A stretch of 64,000 nucleotides of DNA from Dallia pectoralis (Eukaryota > Chordata > Actinopteri > Esociformes > Umbridae), in NCBI GenBank assembly GCA_029465975.1, contig CM055741.1, positions 1,383,838-1,447,837 of the forward strand, written 5' to 3'. The translations under genes were made by a program, and so were the position numbers. Below are positions 1 through 10,123 of the stretch, piece by piece. A model generated the notes under the pieces. It was given only the letters and a program-made list of their open reading frames with translations. It searched no databases and had not been told where the DNA came from. How positions within the stretch are numbered: the stretch's first letter is position 1; each line of letters opens with the position of its first letter.

Positions 1-213
1 AGTGGAACACACACATATTTAACTGCAGTTTGAGGAAACACAGTATAGTGCCACAGTGTTTGTAAATGATGTGTGAATGTTTCTAGTGAAATATGGTCTG
101 TAAATGTATGTAATAACAAAAATAGTTGTTTACAGTAAAGCAGTGTTTGCTTGTGGGGCGTGGATAACATTTGTTATAACATTTGTTTGTCCATAATATA
201 GTTATATCACGAC

Positions 214-1146
214 TACACTACTACACAGAGTAACTAATGAATAACTCCGGACACTACTACACAGAGTAACTAATGAATAACTCCGGACACTACTACACAG
301 AGTAACTAATGAATAACTCCGGACACTACTACACAGAGTAACTAATGAACAGCTCCGGACACTACTACACAAGAGTAACTAATGAATAACTCCGGACACT
401 ACTACACAAGAGTAACTAATGAATAACTCCGGACACTACTACACAAGAGTAACTAATGAACAGCTCCGGACACTACTACACAAGAGTAACTAATGAATAA
501 CTCCGGACACTACTACACAAGAGTAACTAATGAATAACTCCGGACACTACTACACAAGAGTAACTAATGAACAGCTCCGGACACTACTACACAAGAGTAA
601 CTAATGAACAGCTCCGGACACTACTACACAAGAGTAACTAATGAATAACTCCGGACACTACTACACAAGAGTAACTAATGAACAGCTCCGGACACTACTA
701 CACAAGAGTAACTAATGAATAACTCCGGACACTACTACACAAGAGTAACTAATGAATAACTCCGGACACTACTACACAAGAGTAACTAATGAATAACTCC
801 GGACACTACTACACAAGAGTAACTAATGAATAACTCCGGACACTACTACACAAGAGTAACTAATGAATAACTCCGGACACTACTACACAAGAGTAACTAA
901 TGAATAACTCCGGACACTACTACACAGAGTAACTAATGAATAACTCCGGACACTACTACACAAGAGTAACTAATGAATAACTCCGGACACTACTACACAA
1001 GAGTAACTAATGAATAACTCCGGACACTACTACACAAGAGTAACTAATGAACAGCTCCGGACACTACTACACAAGAGTAACTAATGAATAACTCCGGACA
1101 CTACTACACAAGAGTAACTAATGAATAACTCCGGACACTACTACAC
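214..1146. repeat. 36/37-bp minisatellite, array A
   Basis: About 25 head-to-tail copies of a 36- or 37-bp unit containing ACACTACTACACAGAGTAAC followed by TAATGAATAACTCCGG. Variants differ by one A (cacaagag versus cacagag) and by gaataa versus gaacag. It lies in intron 1 of the minus-strand CYP3A-type gene whose first exon is at 2750-2823. The first 22 bases of the unit match array B (1472-2749) with two differences, so the two arrays share an origin. Confidence 0.97.
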
Positions 1147-1471
1147 GACACGATTTTCTTGAGTTTTTTCTTTCTGGAATATAACTTTTTATTACTATAA
1201 ATATTAAACGAAACCCTGACTCTTACTCTTGCCCTAACCTTAACCTTAACCAATACCTAACATTTCGATTTACTTATTTGTTTAACGTGTTGTTGACCAA
1301 AAACGTTTGTTGTGTTTTTGTGTGTGTGTGTGTGACGATTTTCTGTGGAGTCCTATATATTACGTGTCCTGTACACAAAAAAAACGAATCGTGTCCAGGA
1401 CACGAAAAAACGAACTTTTACGTGTGCATGTAACAAATTTCTGGTACAAAAATCGTGTCTATTTCTCGAAA
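1147..1471. other. unique spacer between arrays A and B
   Basis: Intronic, AT-rich, with no coding signal. It holds a short run of ccctaaccttaacc-like sequence near 1230-1250, a (GT)n stretch at 1316-1333 and a 15-bp palindrome at 1390-1404 (arms CGTGTCC/GGACACG around a central A). Confidence 0.7.
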
Positions 1472-2749
1472 ACCTATAGAGGTTCTTACACTACTACACA
1501 GAGTATCTACTATAAAGGTTATTACACTACAACATAGAGTAACTACTATAGAGGTTATTACACTACAACATAGAGTAACTACTATAGAGGTTATTACACT
1601 ACAACATAGAGTAACTACTATATAGGTTATTACACTACAACATAGAGTAACTACTATAGAGGTTATTACACTACAACATAGAGTAACTACTATAGAGGTT
1701 ATTACACTACAACATAGAGTAACTACTATAGAGGTTCTTACACAACAACATAGAGTAACTACTATAGAGGTTCTTACACTACAACATAGAGTAACTACTA
1801 TATAGGTTATTACACTACAACATAGAGTAACTACTATAGAGGTTATTACACTACAACAAAGAGTAACTACTATAGAGGTTATTACACTACAACATAGAGT
1901 AACTACTATAGAGGTTATTACACTACAACATAGAGTAACTACTATAGAGGTTATTACACTACAACATAGAGTAACTACTATAAAGGTTCTTACACAACAA
2001 CATAGAGTAACTACTATAGAGGTTCTTACACAACAACATAGAATAACTACTATAGAGGTTCTTACACAACAACATAGAGTAACTACTATAGAGGTTCTTA
2101 CACAACAACATAGAGTAACTACTATAGAGGTTATTACACTACAACATAGAGTAACTACTATAAAGGTTCTTACACAACAACATAGAGTAACTACTATAGA
2201 GGTTCTTACACAACAACATAGAATAACTACTATAGAGGTTCTTACACAACAACATAGAGTAACTACTATAGAGGTTCTTACACAACAACATAGAGTAACT
2301 ACTATAGAGGTTCTTACACAACAACATAGAGTAACTACTATAGAGGTTCTTACACAACAACATAGAGTAACTACTATAGAGGTTCTTACACAACAACATA
2401 GAATAACTACTATAGAGGTGCTTACACTACAACATAGAGTAACTACTATAGAGGTTCTTACACTACAACATAGAGTAACTACTATAGAGGTTATTACACT
2501 ACAACATAGAGTAACTACTATAAAGGTTCTTACACAACAACATAGAGTAACTACTATAGAGGTTCTTACACAACAACATAGAGTAACTACTATAGAGGTT
2601 ATTACACTACAACATAGAGTAACTACTATATAGGTTATTACACTACAACACAGAGTAACTACTATAGAGGTTCTTACACTACAACATAGAGTAACTACTA
2701 TAGAGGTTCTTACACTACAACATAGAGTAACTACTATAGAGGTTCTTAC
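1472..2749. repeat. 36-bp minisatellite, array B, abutting the CYP3A exon 1 donor
   Basis: About 35 copies of a 36-bp unit. On the minus strand each unit contains GTAGTGTAAGAACC or the variant GTAGTGTAATAACC, followed by TCTATAGTAGTTACTC. The array starts exactly at the exon 1/intron 1 boundary of the CYP3A-type gene, and the junction sequence GTAGT|GTAAGAACC recurs in the units. The unit is a multiple of three, so long reading frames (456 codons on the minus strand) cross it; they are repeat artefacts, because they are out of frame with the P450 exon. Confidence 0.95.
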
Positions 2750-2823
2750 ACTACTATCAGTGTGATCAGGAGGACCAACAGAGTCCATGTCTCAGTGGAG
2801 AAATACGGCAGAAAGCTCATCAT
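2750..2823 (-). CDS. Cytochrome P450 family 3A-type, exon 1 (partial gene)
   Basis: First coding exon of a CYP3A-like microsomal monooxygenase, a haem enzyme of the ER membrane that oxidises steroids and xenobiotics. The exon reads MMSFLPYFSTETWTLLVLLI followed by TLIV. This is a hydrophobic N-terminal anchor with the ETW signature at residues 10-12, counting from the second Met. From that Met (2820) to the donor (2750, GT|GTAAGAACC) the exon is 71 nt and ends in phase 2, which matches the first coding exon of vertebrate CYP3A genes as I know them. An in-frame ATG at 2823 could also start translation. All later exons, including the haem-binding Cys loop, lie beyond position 1, so intron 1 is at least 2.7 kb. 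The subfamily member cannot be told from 24 residues, and a lone pseudogene exon is possible. Confidence 0.75.
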
Positions 2824-3090
2824 GTTTCCTCCAGTTCAGCTCGCTGCTTCTCCTGTAAACAAAGGCTCCGTTTTGAGTTCAACCACGGTTCACGGTGGTT
2901 CTCGGTTCTGGTTCTCGGTTCTGGTTCACGGTGGTTCTCTGTTGTTCTTGTGTCCAGTTCTACAGACTCCTGACTGTGTCTCCTCTCTGTATTTTGGTTT
3001 ATAGTGTTGTGGGCTTGTATCTTGAAAACACAGAACTGACGGTCCCTCCTAATGTGGGAGGGGCTGAGTCACAAATAGGATAATCATATT

Positions 3091-3099
3091 CCTTATATA
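3091..3099 (-). promoter_or_regulatory. candidate TATA box for the CYP3A-type gene
   Basis: The minus strand reads TATATAAGG about 270 bp upstream of the P450 start codon. It is the best core-promoter match between the exon and the upstream repeats. A TGAGTCA (AP-1-like) heptamer lies just downstream, near 3065. Inference from sequence only. Confidence 0.45.
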
Positions 3100-3231
3100 G
3101 TGCCTTTTGAGGCTCAAATTATTATGATTAGTTCCACTGGGCATTGGTCTAAAACAGTTCAATAGGGTGGGTTTTGGGACGCAGAATGCGAGACAAAGGA
3201 GGGAGGGGCTTAATGTGTGTGAGAGGTGAAC

Positions 3232-3376
3232 AATCAACAGAGAGATCAGGTAGAAAGGAAATAACCTATTATATTGCAGGATATACAACCAATCAACAGA
3301 GACATCAGGTAGAAAGGAAATAACCTATTATATTGCAGGATATACAACCAATCAACAGAGAGATCAGGTAGAAAGG
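3232..3376. repeat. 59-bp tandem repeat, 2.5 copies, upstream of the P450 exon
   Basis: Copies at 3232-3290 and 3291-3349, and a partial copy at 3350-3376, differ by only about one base. Each starts AATCAACAGAGAGATCAGG and contains a TATTATATTGCAGG segment. It sits 130-280 bp upstream of the candidate TATA box. Confidence 0.95.
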
Positions 3377-3782
3377 TGAGAACCAGTTGATTCTTCAAGG
3401 TTAGGGCTGAGAACATTCCAGAACAATGATCTCACAGTTTGTGTTCTGATGTTGTACAATAGAGGAGTGAATATAAATTACAAGTTTATTTTATTTAGCT
3501 ATTAAAGCACGCACATTTTTGGATATTTGAAGACGTTTGGCAAAATGTTCATATTTTAATAAATTAAACATGTAATATAAAAACAGATGTATTTGTGTAT
3601 GTTTCTAAGAAAACATTTAACTTTTGAAGTTTGAGTTTGATAAGAGCAAAGGGGGAAAACGATTAGAGGGTAGTGACTGGTCTACATTATTAGACACACC
3701 TAATATTTTAACTTAAAGTACAGTTATAAACAAAGACACGATAAGAAGCGATCTCTGTAACTCCAATCCCAGTGTATCTTGC
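3377..3782. other. intergenic, nothing recognised
   Basis: AT-rich single-copy sequence. I see no open frame, splice pattern or repeat family that I recognise. Confidence 0.5.
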
Positions 3783-5003
3783 CTTTGCGTGACACAGGGT
3801 TGTTATATCATCAGACCTTTACACCCACAATGCTCTTGTTTCATCAGATATTGCATCAGTCATGATGCCTTACACAACAGTACTTTATACGCACATTTGT
3901 CATTTATTGTCGGGACATTCCCTCCTTAATCTGATACCGTAAAAACAATTAACTTCTCTGATGGAGCAGAACTAAGTTGTTGAATACCATGTAAAGGAAG
4001 ATGGAGAATGGTGAAGCAGCGAATCATGACCCCTGTTGGGTTACAGGTCGGATTACAGGTCGGGTTACTGGTCAGGGTACAGGTCGGGCTACAGGTCGGG
4101 CTACTGGTGGTGTTACAGGTCGGGCTACTGGTCGGGCTACTGGTCGGGCTACTGGTCGGGCTACTGGTCGGGCTACAGGTCGGGCTACAGGTCGGGCTAC
4201 TGGTCGGGCTACTGGTCGGGCTACTGGTCGGGCTACAGGTCGGGCTACTGGTCGGGCTACAGGTCGGGCTACAGGTCGGGCTACAGGTCGGGCTACCCAA
4301 TGAATGCTGTTAAACGAACACTTCTGATGTTGAGAAGCTACCTGTAATCAATCAAGATCACAAACAGGAAGTTGAAAGCCTTGTGCTTTGCGTGACACAG
4401 GGTTGTTATATCATCAGACCTTTACACCCACAATGCTCTTGTTTCATCAGATATTGCATCAGTCATGATGCCTTACACAACAGTACTTTATACGCACATT
4501 TGTCATTTATTGTCGGGACATTCCCTCCTTAATCTGATACCGTAAAAACAATTAACTTCTCTGATGGAGCAGAACTAAGTTGTTGAATACCATGTAAAGG
4601 AAGATGGAGAATGGTGAAGCAGCGAATCATGACCCCTGTTGGGTTACAGGTCGGATTACAGGTCGGGTTACTGGTCGGGGTACAGGTCGGGCTACAGGTC
4701 GGGCTACTGGTGGTGTTACAGGTCCGGCTACTGGTCGGGCTACTGGTCGGGCTACTGGTCGGGCTACAGGTCGGGCTACAGGTCGGGCTACTGGTCGGGC
4801 TACTGGTCGGGCTACAGGTCGGGCTACTGGTCGGGCTACAGGTCGGGCTACTGGTCGGGCTACTGGTCGGGGTACAGGTCGGGCTACAGGTGGGGCTACA
4901 GGTCGGGCTACCCAATGAATGCTGTTAAACGAACACTTCTGATGTTGAGAAGCTACCTGTAATCAATCAAGATCACAAACAGGAAGTTGAAAGCCTTGTG
5001 CTT
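3783..5003. repeat. 603-bp tandem duplication, each copy with a 12-bp minisatellite
   Basis: Two near-identical blocks at 3783-4385 and 4386-5003. Each contains an array of the 12-mer GGTCGGGCTACA/GGTCGGGCTACT (4036-4296 and 4639-4911), and the second array is one unit longer. The flanks between blocks are almost identical while the order of ACA and ACT units differs. The 12-bp period keeps several frames open (ATGRATGR, VGLLVGLQ, SGYWSGYR); these are not genes. Confidence 0.97.
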
Positions 5004-5675
5004 GGCAAATTCATCTGACTGAAACAGCCGTAAGAGTCGTCGTGACAACAAACAACATTCCCCGTTTCTGTTTACATTACGAGGAGCACTGGAGACAGGG
5101 TGGAAGCAAAGCATAATATCTGGTGAATCAATACCCACGCGCCACCTACTTCCATTGTTCCCTTGAGCAAGGCACCAATTTCAACTAACTACAGCTGCCC
5201 TGTTTTACAACCTCACTAACTGAATGTGTGTATGTGAGGCTTAGTTGAAACAGCATTTCAGTATGCAGCTGACAGCAAACATGAAACTAACCTTTGTTAC
5301 TTGGCATCATCTTGTTTTCCTAATTTAACCTGATGTGAACCCGCCTGCACTGTAAAAAATTGGAGCTCATGTTAGCAATTAAGAAAGAGCTTCAGTTTAT
5401 GAAATCTAACAATATTTACTATAGAGATCGTATACAATAAGACAGAGAAAGGTGAAATGATTAGGAGAAATATATATATATTTTTCAACCGATCCCAACT
5501 CTTGTATGCAACCTACACTGAAAGGAAAAACAGCTGTCCCCTGTCACAGCCACTCCTAAAACCCCAGCACTTTAGAATGGACCAACAAATATGCTTGCAG
5601 TGCACAGGGTGCACGTCCGATAAAACTTCATTTACAGTCAAATAGAGTGAACTCGTCCACAATGAGAAAGTAATG
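5004..5675. other. intergenic, nothing recognised
   Basis: Single-copy sequence between the 603-bp duplication and the 37-bp minisatellite. Only short unsupported frames are present. Confidence 0.5.
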
Positions 5676-6312
5676 CAGTGCCCCCTACTGGAGGAACTGT
5701 TGAGAAGTAGACAAGTGTCCCCTACTGGAGGAACTGTAGAGAAGTAGACAAGTGTCCCCTACTGGAGGAACTGTAGAGTAGTAGACAAGTGTCCCCTACT
5801 GGAGGAACTGTAGAGAAGTAGACAAGTGTCCCCTACTGGAGGAACTGTAGAGAAGTAGACAAGTGCCCCCTACTGGAGAAACTGTAGAGAAGTAGACAAA
5901 TGCGCCCCACTGGAGGAACTGTAGAGAAGTAGACAAGTGTCCCCTACTGGAGGAACTGTAGAGAAGTTGACAAGTGCCCCCTACTGGAGAAACTGTAGAG
6001 AAGTAGACAAATGCGCCCCACTGGAGGAACTGTAGAGAAGTAGACAAGTGTCCCCTACTGGAGGAACTGTAGAGAAGTAGACAAGTGTCCCCTACTGGAG
6101 GAACTGTAGAGAAGGAGACAAGTGTCCCCTACTGGAAGAACTGTAGAGTAGACAAGTGTCCCCTACTGGAGGAACTGTAGAGAAGTAGACAAGTGTCCCC
6201 TACTGGAGGAACTGTAGAGTAGACAAGTGTCCCCTACTGGAGGAACTGTAGAGAAGGAGACAAGTGTCCCCTACTGGAAGAACTGTAGAGTAGACAAGTG
6301 TCCCCTACTGGC
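5676..6312. repeat. 37-bp minisatellite, array D
   Basis: About 17 units with core GTCCCCTACTGGAGGAACTG then TAGAGAAGTAGACAA; some units lack 5-6 bp. On the minus strand each unit carries CTCCAGTAGGGGACAC, or CTCCAGTAGGGGGCAC in the first unit. That resembles a CTCF core (family knowledge; binding is inference). It lies 0.6 kb 3' of GPANK1. Confidence 0.96.
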
Positions 6313-6941
6313 TCAATGACAGTTAGATAGCGCTGGCTCAGGGATTTGAAGTGGCAACCCGTCAGGTTACAGGTCAAATCTCTAACCGCCATCTGTTAAA
6401 GCCTAAAGATCACCATCCACTCACCTTTAATGGTTATAAATCATCTGCAGAATGATTTTAAGCATTATGCCGTTTGGAGAGCCATGCAAACAAACTAAAC
6501 AAATTACTGCCCAGATGTTGACAATTAAAGTTCAGGTTAAGTTTTTTAATGAAACATGTTATTTTACATAATTTTCTCAGCATTAATTTTAAACCAGTTA
6601 TTTTTTACTGGATAACGAGCCTCTCACCTGTCAAACACGTCTTCCTTGACACTTCCTGCGTTTGTTATATAAAGGCAAAGCATTGACAGGAAACAAGTAG
6701 AAAAATCTAATGCTAAAAATAAATATGACACAATCCAAAATATTAATTGAGTATATAATCCAAGATGGCGGTTCCCATTCGGGTCAGGATTAGCAGCAAT
6801 TACATGAACAGTCATATAACCTGTGCCAGATTATACCTGAGATTACAGTCTTCATAAAAGGAAAACAAGTTGCGGCACCTGTTGTCATTATTAAGTCTAT
6901 GAATGACAGAGGATGACCTCTAGTAGTTCCTGGGTCAGAGT
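6313..6941. other. 3' flank of GPANK1
   Basis: Non-coding sequence between array D and the GPANK1 stop codon, presumably including its 3' UTR on the minus strand. No clear polyadenylation signal was identified by eye. Confidence 0.5.
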
Positions 6942-9900
6942 TCAGGGGTCAAAAGTGTTAAATGAGGAACGGAAGTCCCTCTCCCAGTTCCTGTCCCTCT
7001 CCTCCCTCCTCCTGGAGCTGTCCCTCTCCTCCACCTTCCTCCCACTCCGTGCTACCCGGCCCTCCCTCCCCCGCTCCCCCGTCCTCTTTACAGCCCGCGG
7101 GTCTCTGGCCTGAAAGTGTGTGACCTTGGGTCGCGGGGTGGGTCCATATCCCAGACCCTTACTGTCCCTCTTCAGAACCGTTCTGACCGGCTGTTTAGGC
7201 CCGACCCCCTCCGGCCCGAGCCCGTCCCCAGGCGTCCAACCAGAGCGCAGCATCATCTGGTAGGCAGGGGTGGTGGGGTTGAGGCAGTACTGGGGGGTGG
7301 GTGGGGAGCGGGAGAGGGAGAACAGGTGGAGCGTGGAGGACCAGTGGGTGTCCTGAGGACATGAGTAGTGCACCTTGCAATCTGGACACCAGTGGCTCTG
7401 GTTCTGATGGGTCCGGACTGCTCTCGCTGCTGGGGGAGAACTGGGAGTGGGGGGAAAACATAGGTGTAGCATCATGCTAATGTTATCCCAGAGTATCAAC
7501 ATGCTAATGTAATCCCAGTGTATCGACATGCTAATGTAATCCCAGAGTATCAACATGCTAATGTAATCCCAGAGTATCGACATGCTAATGTAATCCCAGT
7601 GTATCGACATGCTAATGTAATCCCAGAGTATCAACAGGCTAATGTAATCCCAGAGTATCAACATGCTAATGTAATCCCAGAGTATCGACATGCTAATGTA
7701 ATCCCAGTGTATCGACATGCTAATGTAATCCCAGAGTATCAACATGCTAATGTAATCCCAGAGTATCGACATGCTAATGTAATCCCAGTGTATCGACATG
7801 CTAATGTAATCCCAGAGTATCAACAGGCTAATGTAATCCCAGAGTATCAACAGGCTAATGTAATCCCAGAGTATCAACATGCTAATGTAATCCCAGAGTA
7901 TCAACAGGCGAATGTAATCCCAGAGTATCAACATGCTAATGTAATCCCAGAGTATCAACATGCTAATGTAATCCCAGTGTATCAACATGCTAATGTAATC
8001 CCAGAGTATCAACATGCTAATGTAATACACTAACCTGTGGTCACCATGGTCGGACATCTCTCCTGGCAGATAGTTGTGGTCCCGTGTTCGTCGCCTAGGC
8101 TGACCGTGGCCGTCCGTGCTATCGTCTGGAGCAGCGCCACGCCGATCTAGTTCCTCCACCACTCCATGATGCCCCGCCTTGCGGGCCAGCTCCCGGGCGT
8201 CTCGACCCTGGGTGTCGACCACGCCCACCCATGCCGCGCCCTCCTGGAGGAGCAGTTTGACCACACCCCGCTGGCCGGCCGCCGCCGCACACATCAAACC
8301 GGTCCACCACCAGCCGTCCTGTACATTATTCATTCTACCGTTACTTAAGCAAGCTAGCCTCATTTTCTGTGAGGACATGGCCAAGGCATTCAGCTGCTAT
8401 AAGACAGGACCACGTAACTACAGTAATCGAATAATGTTGGTTGCTCCTGTAGGAGTCACGTGTTCAGACCGTCCGGCCACCTACCTGGAAGTTCACGTCC
8501 ACCCCCCGGGACAGCTGGCCTCTCACCCCAGACAGGTCGCCTTCTTGGGCACAGCGCAGCAGCCGGAGACCTTCTAGCTCAGTGGCACTGGTGGTGTTGG
8601 CCTGCGGTCTGCTAGCCTGCTGTCTGCTAGCCTGTAAGACCAAATATACAGAACACTGGGTGCTAGCCTGCTGTCTGCTAGCCTGTAAGACCAAATATAC
8701 AGAACACTGGGTGCTTGCCTGCTGTCTGCTAGCCTGTAGGACCAAATATACAGAACACTGGGTGCTGGCCTGCTGTCTGCTAGCCTGTAGGACCAAATAT
8801 ACAGAACACTGGGTGCTGGCCTGCTGTCTGCTAGCCTGTAGGACCAAATATACAGAACACTGGGTGCTGGCCTGCTGTCTGCTAGCCTGTAGGACCAAAT
8901 ATACAGAACACTGGGTGCTGGCCTGCTGTCTGCTAGCCTGTAAGACCAAATATACAGAATACTGGGTGCTGGCCTGCGGTCTGCTAGGCTGCTGTCTGCT
9001 AGCCTGTAAGACCAAATATACAGAACACTGGGTGCTGGCCTGCTGTCTGCTAGCCTGTAAGACCAAATATACAGAACACTGGGTGCTGGCCTGCTGTCTG
9101 CTAGCCTGTAAGACCAAATATACAGAACACTGGGTGCTGGCCTGCTGTCTGCTAGCCTGTAAGACCAAATATACAGAACACTGGGTGCTGGCCTGCTGTC
9201 TGCTAGCCTGTAAGACCAAATATACAGAACACTGGGTGCTGGCCTGCTGTCTGCTAGCCTGCTGTCTGCTAGCCTGTAAGACCAAATATACAGAACACTG
9301 GGTGCTGGCCTGCTGTCTGCTAGCCTGTAGGACCAAATATACAGAACACTGGGTGCTGGCCTGCTGTCTGCTAGCCTGTAGGACCAAATATACAGAACAC
9401 TGGGTGCTGGCCTGCTGTCTGCTAGCCTGCTGTCTGCTAGCCTGTAAGACCAAATATACAGAACACTGGGTGCTGGCCTGCTGTCTGCTAGCCTGTAGGA
9501 CCAAATATACAGAACACTGGGTGCTGGCCTGCTGTCTGCTAGCCTGTAAGACCAAATATACAGAACACTGGGTGCTGGCCTGCTGTCTGCTAGCCTGTAG
9601 GACCAAATATACAGAACACTGGGTGCTGGCCTGCTGTCTGCTAGCCTGTAGGACCAAATATACAGAACACTGGGTGCTGGCCTGCTGTCTGCTAGCCTGT
9701 AGGACCAAATATACAGAACACTGGGTGCTGGCCTGCTGTCTGCTAGCCTGTAGGACCAAATATACAGAACACTGGGTGCTGGCCTGCTGTCTGCTAGCCT
9801 GTAGGACCAAATATACAGAACAGTTGGTGCTGGCTGGTTAGTTTACAGTCCTATATATATACCTGGATGTTCTGCCCGTGTCCCCTCTCGCTCGCTGCCC

Positions 9901-10123
9901 CTCGCCCTGGTTGCGTGTCTCCTCTCGGCTGCCCTCCTCGCCTCTCTCCCTTTGCCCTCCAGCAGTCTCCTCTGACATGCTCCTCCTCTATGAGGCTCTG
10001 GTAGAAGCGCCTAGTCTCCTCTCCGTTCAATCTGTTGGATTGAGGTCCGGTCACCGTGCACGGGTTCCCCATCCACATCAGCTCGTCCTCCCGGGCCGGA
10101 GTGAAGTTGTTCAGGGAGCTCAT
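6942..10123 (-). CDS. gpank1: G-patch domain and ankyrin repeat-containing protein 1
   Basis: Probably a nuclear RNA-associated protein; G-patch modules bind and stimulate DEAH helicases (family knowledge). Four exons: 9863-10123 (starts MSSLNNFTPAREDELMWMGN), 8485-8601, 8035-8318, 6942-7440. Junctions are GT-AG with phases 0, 0 and 2, giving about 386 residues, near the roughly 356 of the mammalian protein. Exons 2-3 encode ankyrin repeats (ELEGLRLLRCAQEGDLSGVR; WTGLMCAAAAGQRGVVKLLL, then GRDARELARKAGHHGVVEEL). Exon 4 has a Cys/His motif (CPDCKVHYSC) and the G-patch (GWTPGDGLGPEGVG...GLGYG), and ends FNTFDP. The exon 2 acceptor is ambiguous: TCTTACAG|GCT, 30 nt upstream, is a better site, is also phase 0, and would add ASRQQASRPQ. 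Introns 1 and 3 are nearly all minisatellite. Intron 3 is stop-free and in frame. Confidence 0.88.
7474..8029. repeat. 27-bp minisatellite filling GPANK1 intron 3, array E
   Basis: About 20 copies of ATGCTAATGTAATCCCAGAG TATCAAC (27 bp). The intron is 594 bp (7441-8034), so all but about 38 bp is repeat. On the minus strand the array begins about 5 bp after the exon 3 donor (CACAG|GTTAGT), and the first intron bases resemble a truncated unit. 27 and 594 are multiples of three and no unit has a stop in the gene's frame, so retention would add about 198 residues built of the nonamer ISMLILWDY. Confidence 0.97.
8602..9831. repeat. 51-bp minisatellite filling GPANK1 intron 1, array F
   Basis: About 24 units of 51 bp, a few with extra 15-bp pieces. 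On the minus strand a unit reads TTTGGTCCTACAG, then GCTAGCAGACAGCAGGCC, then AGCACCCAGTGTTCTGTATA. It therefore repeats an acceptor-like pyrimidine-AG plus sequence matching the start of exon 2 (GCCAACACCACCAGTG). The intron is 1261 bp (8602-9862) and only about 30 bp at its 5' end is not repeat. The exon 2 frame stays open through the whole array because unit and indels are multiples of three; the opposite strand is open too, so openness alone is not proof of coding. Confidence 0.97.

Noticed and set aside
1230..1260. Telomere-like ccctaaccttaacc
   Set aside because: Only two to three imperfect units; not an interstitial telomere.
1418..2788. 456-codon frame of SVRTSIVVTLCC repeats
   Set aside because: Translation of the 36-bp intronic array, out of frame with the P450 exon.
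4001..4962. Open frames ATGRATGR, GLLVGLQV, SGYWSGYR and the opposite-strand SPTCSPTS
   Set aside because: All arise from the 12-bp repeat, which has no stop in most frames.
8582..9841. 419-codon plus-strand frame LACCLLACKTKYTEHW
   Set aside because: Antisense reading of the 51-bp array in GPANK1 intron 1; no start context or flanking gene signal.
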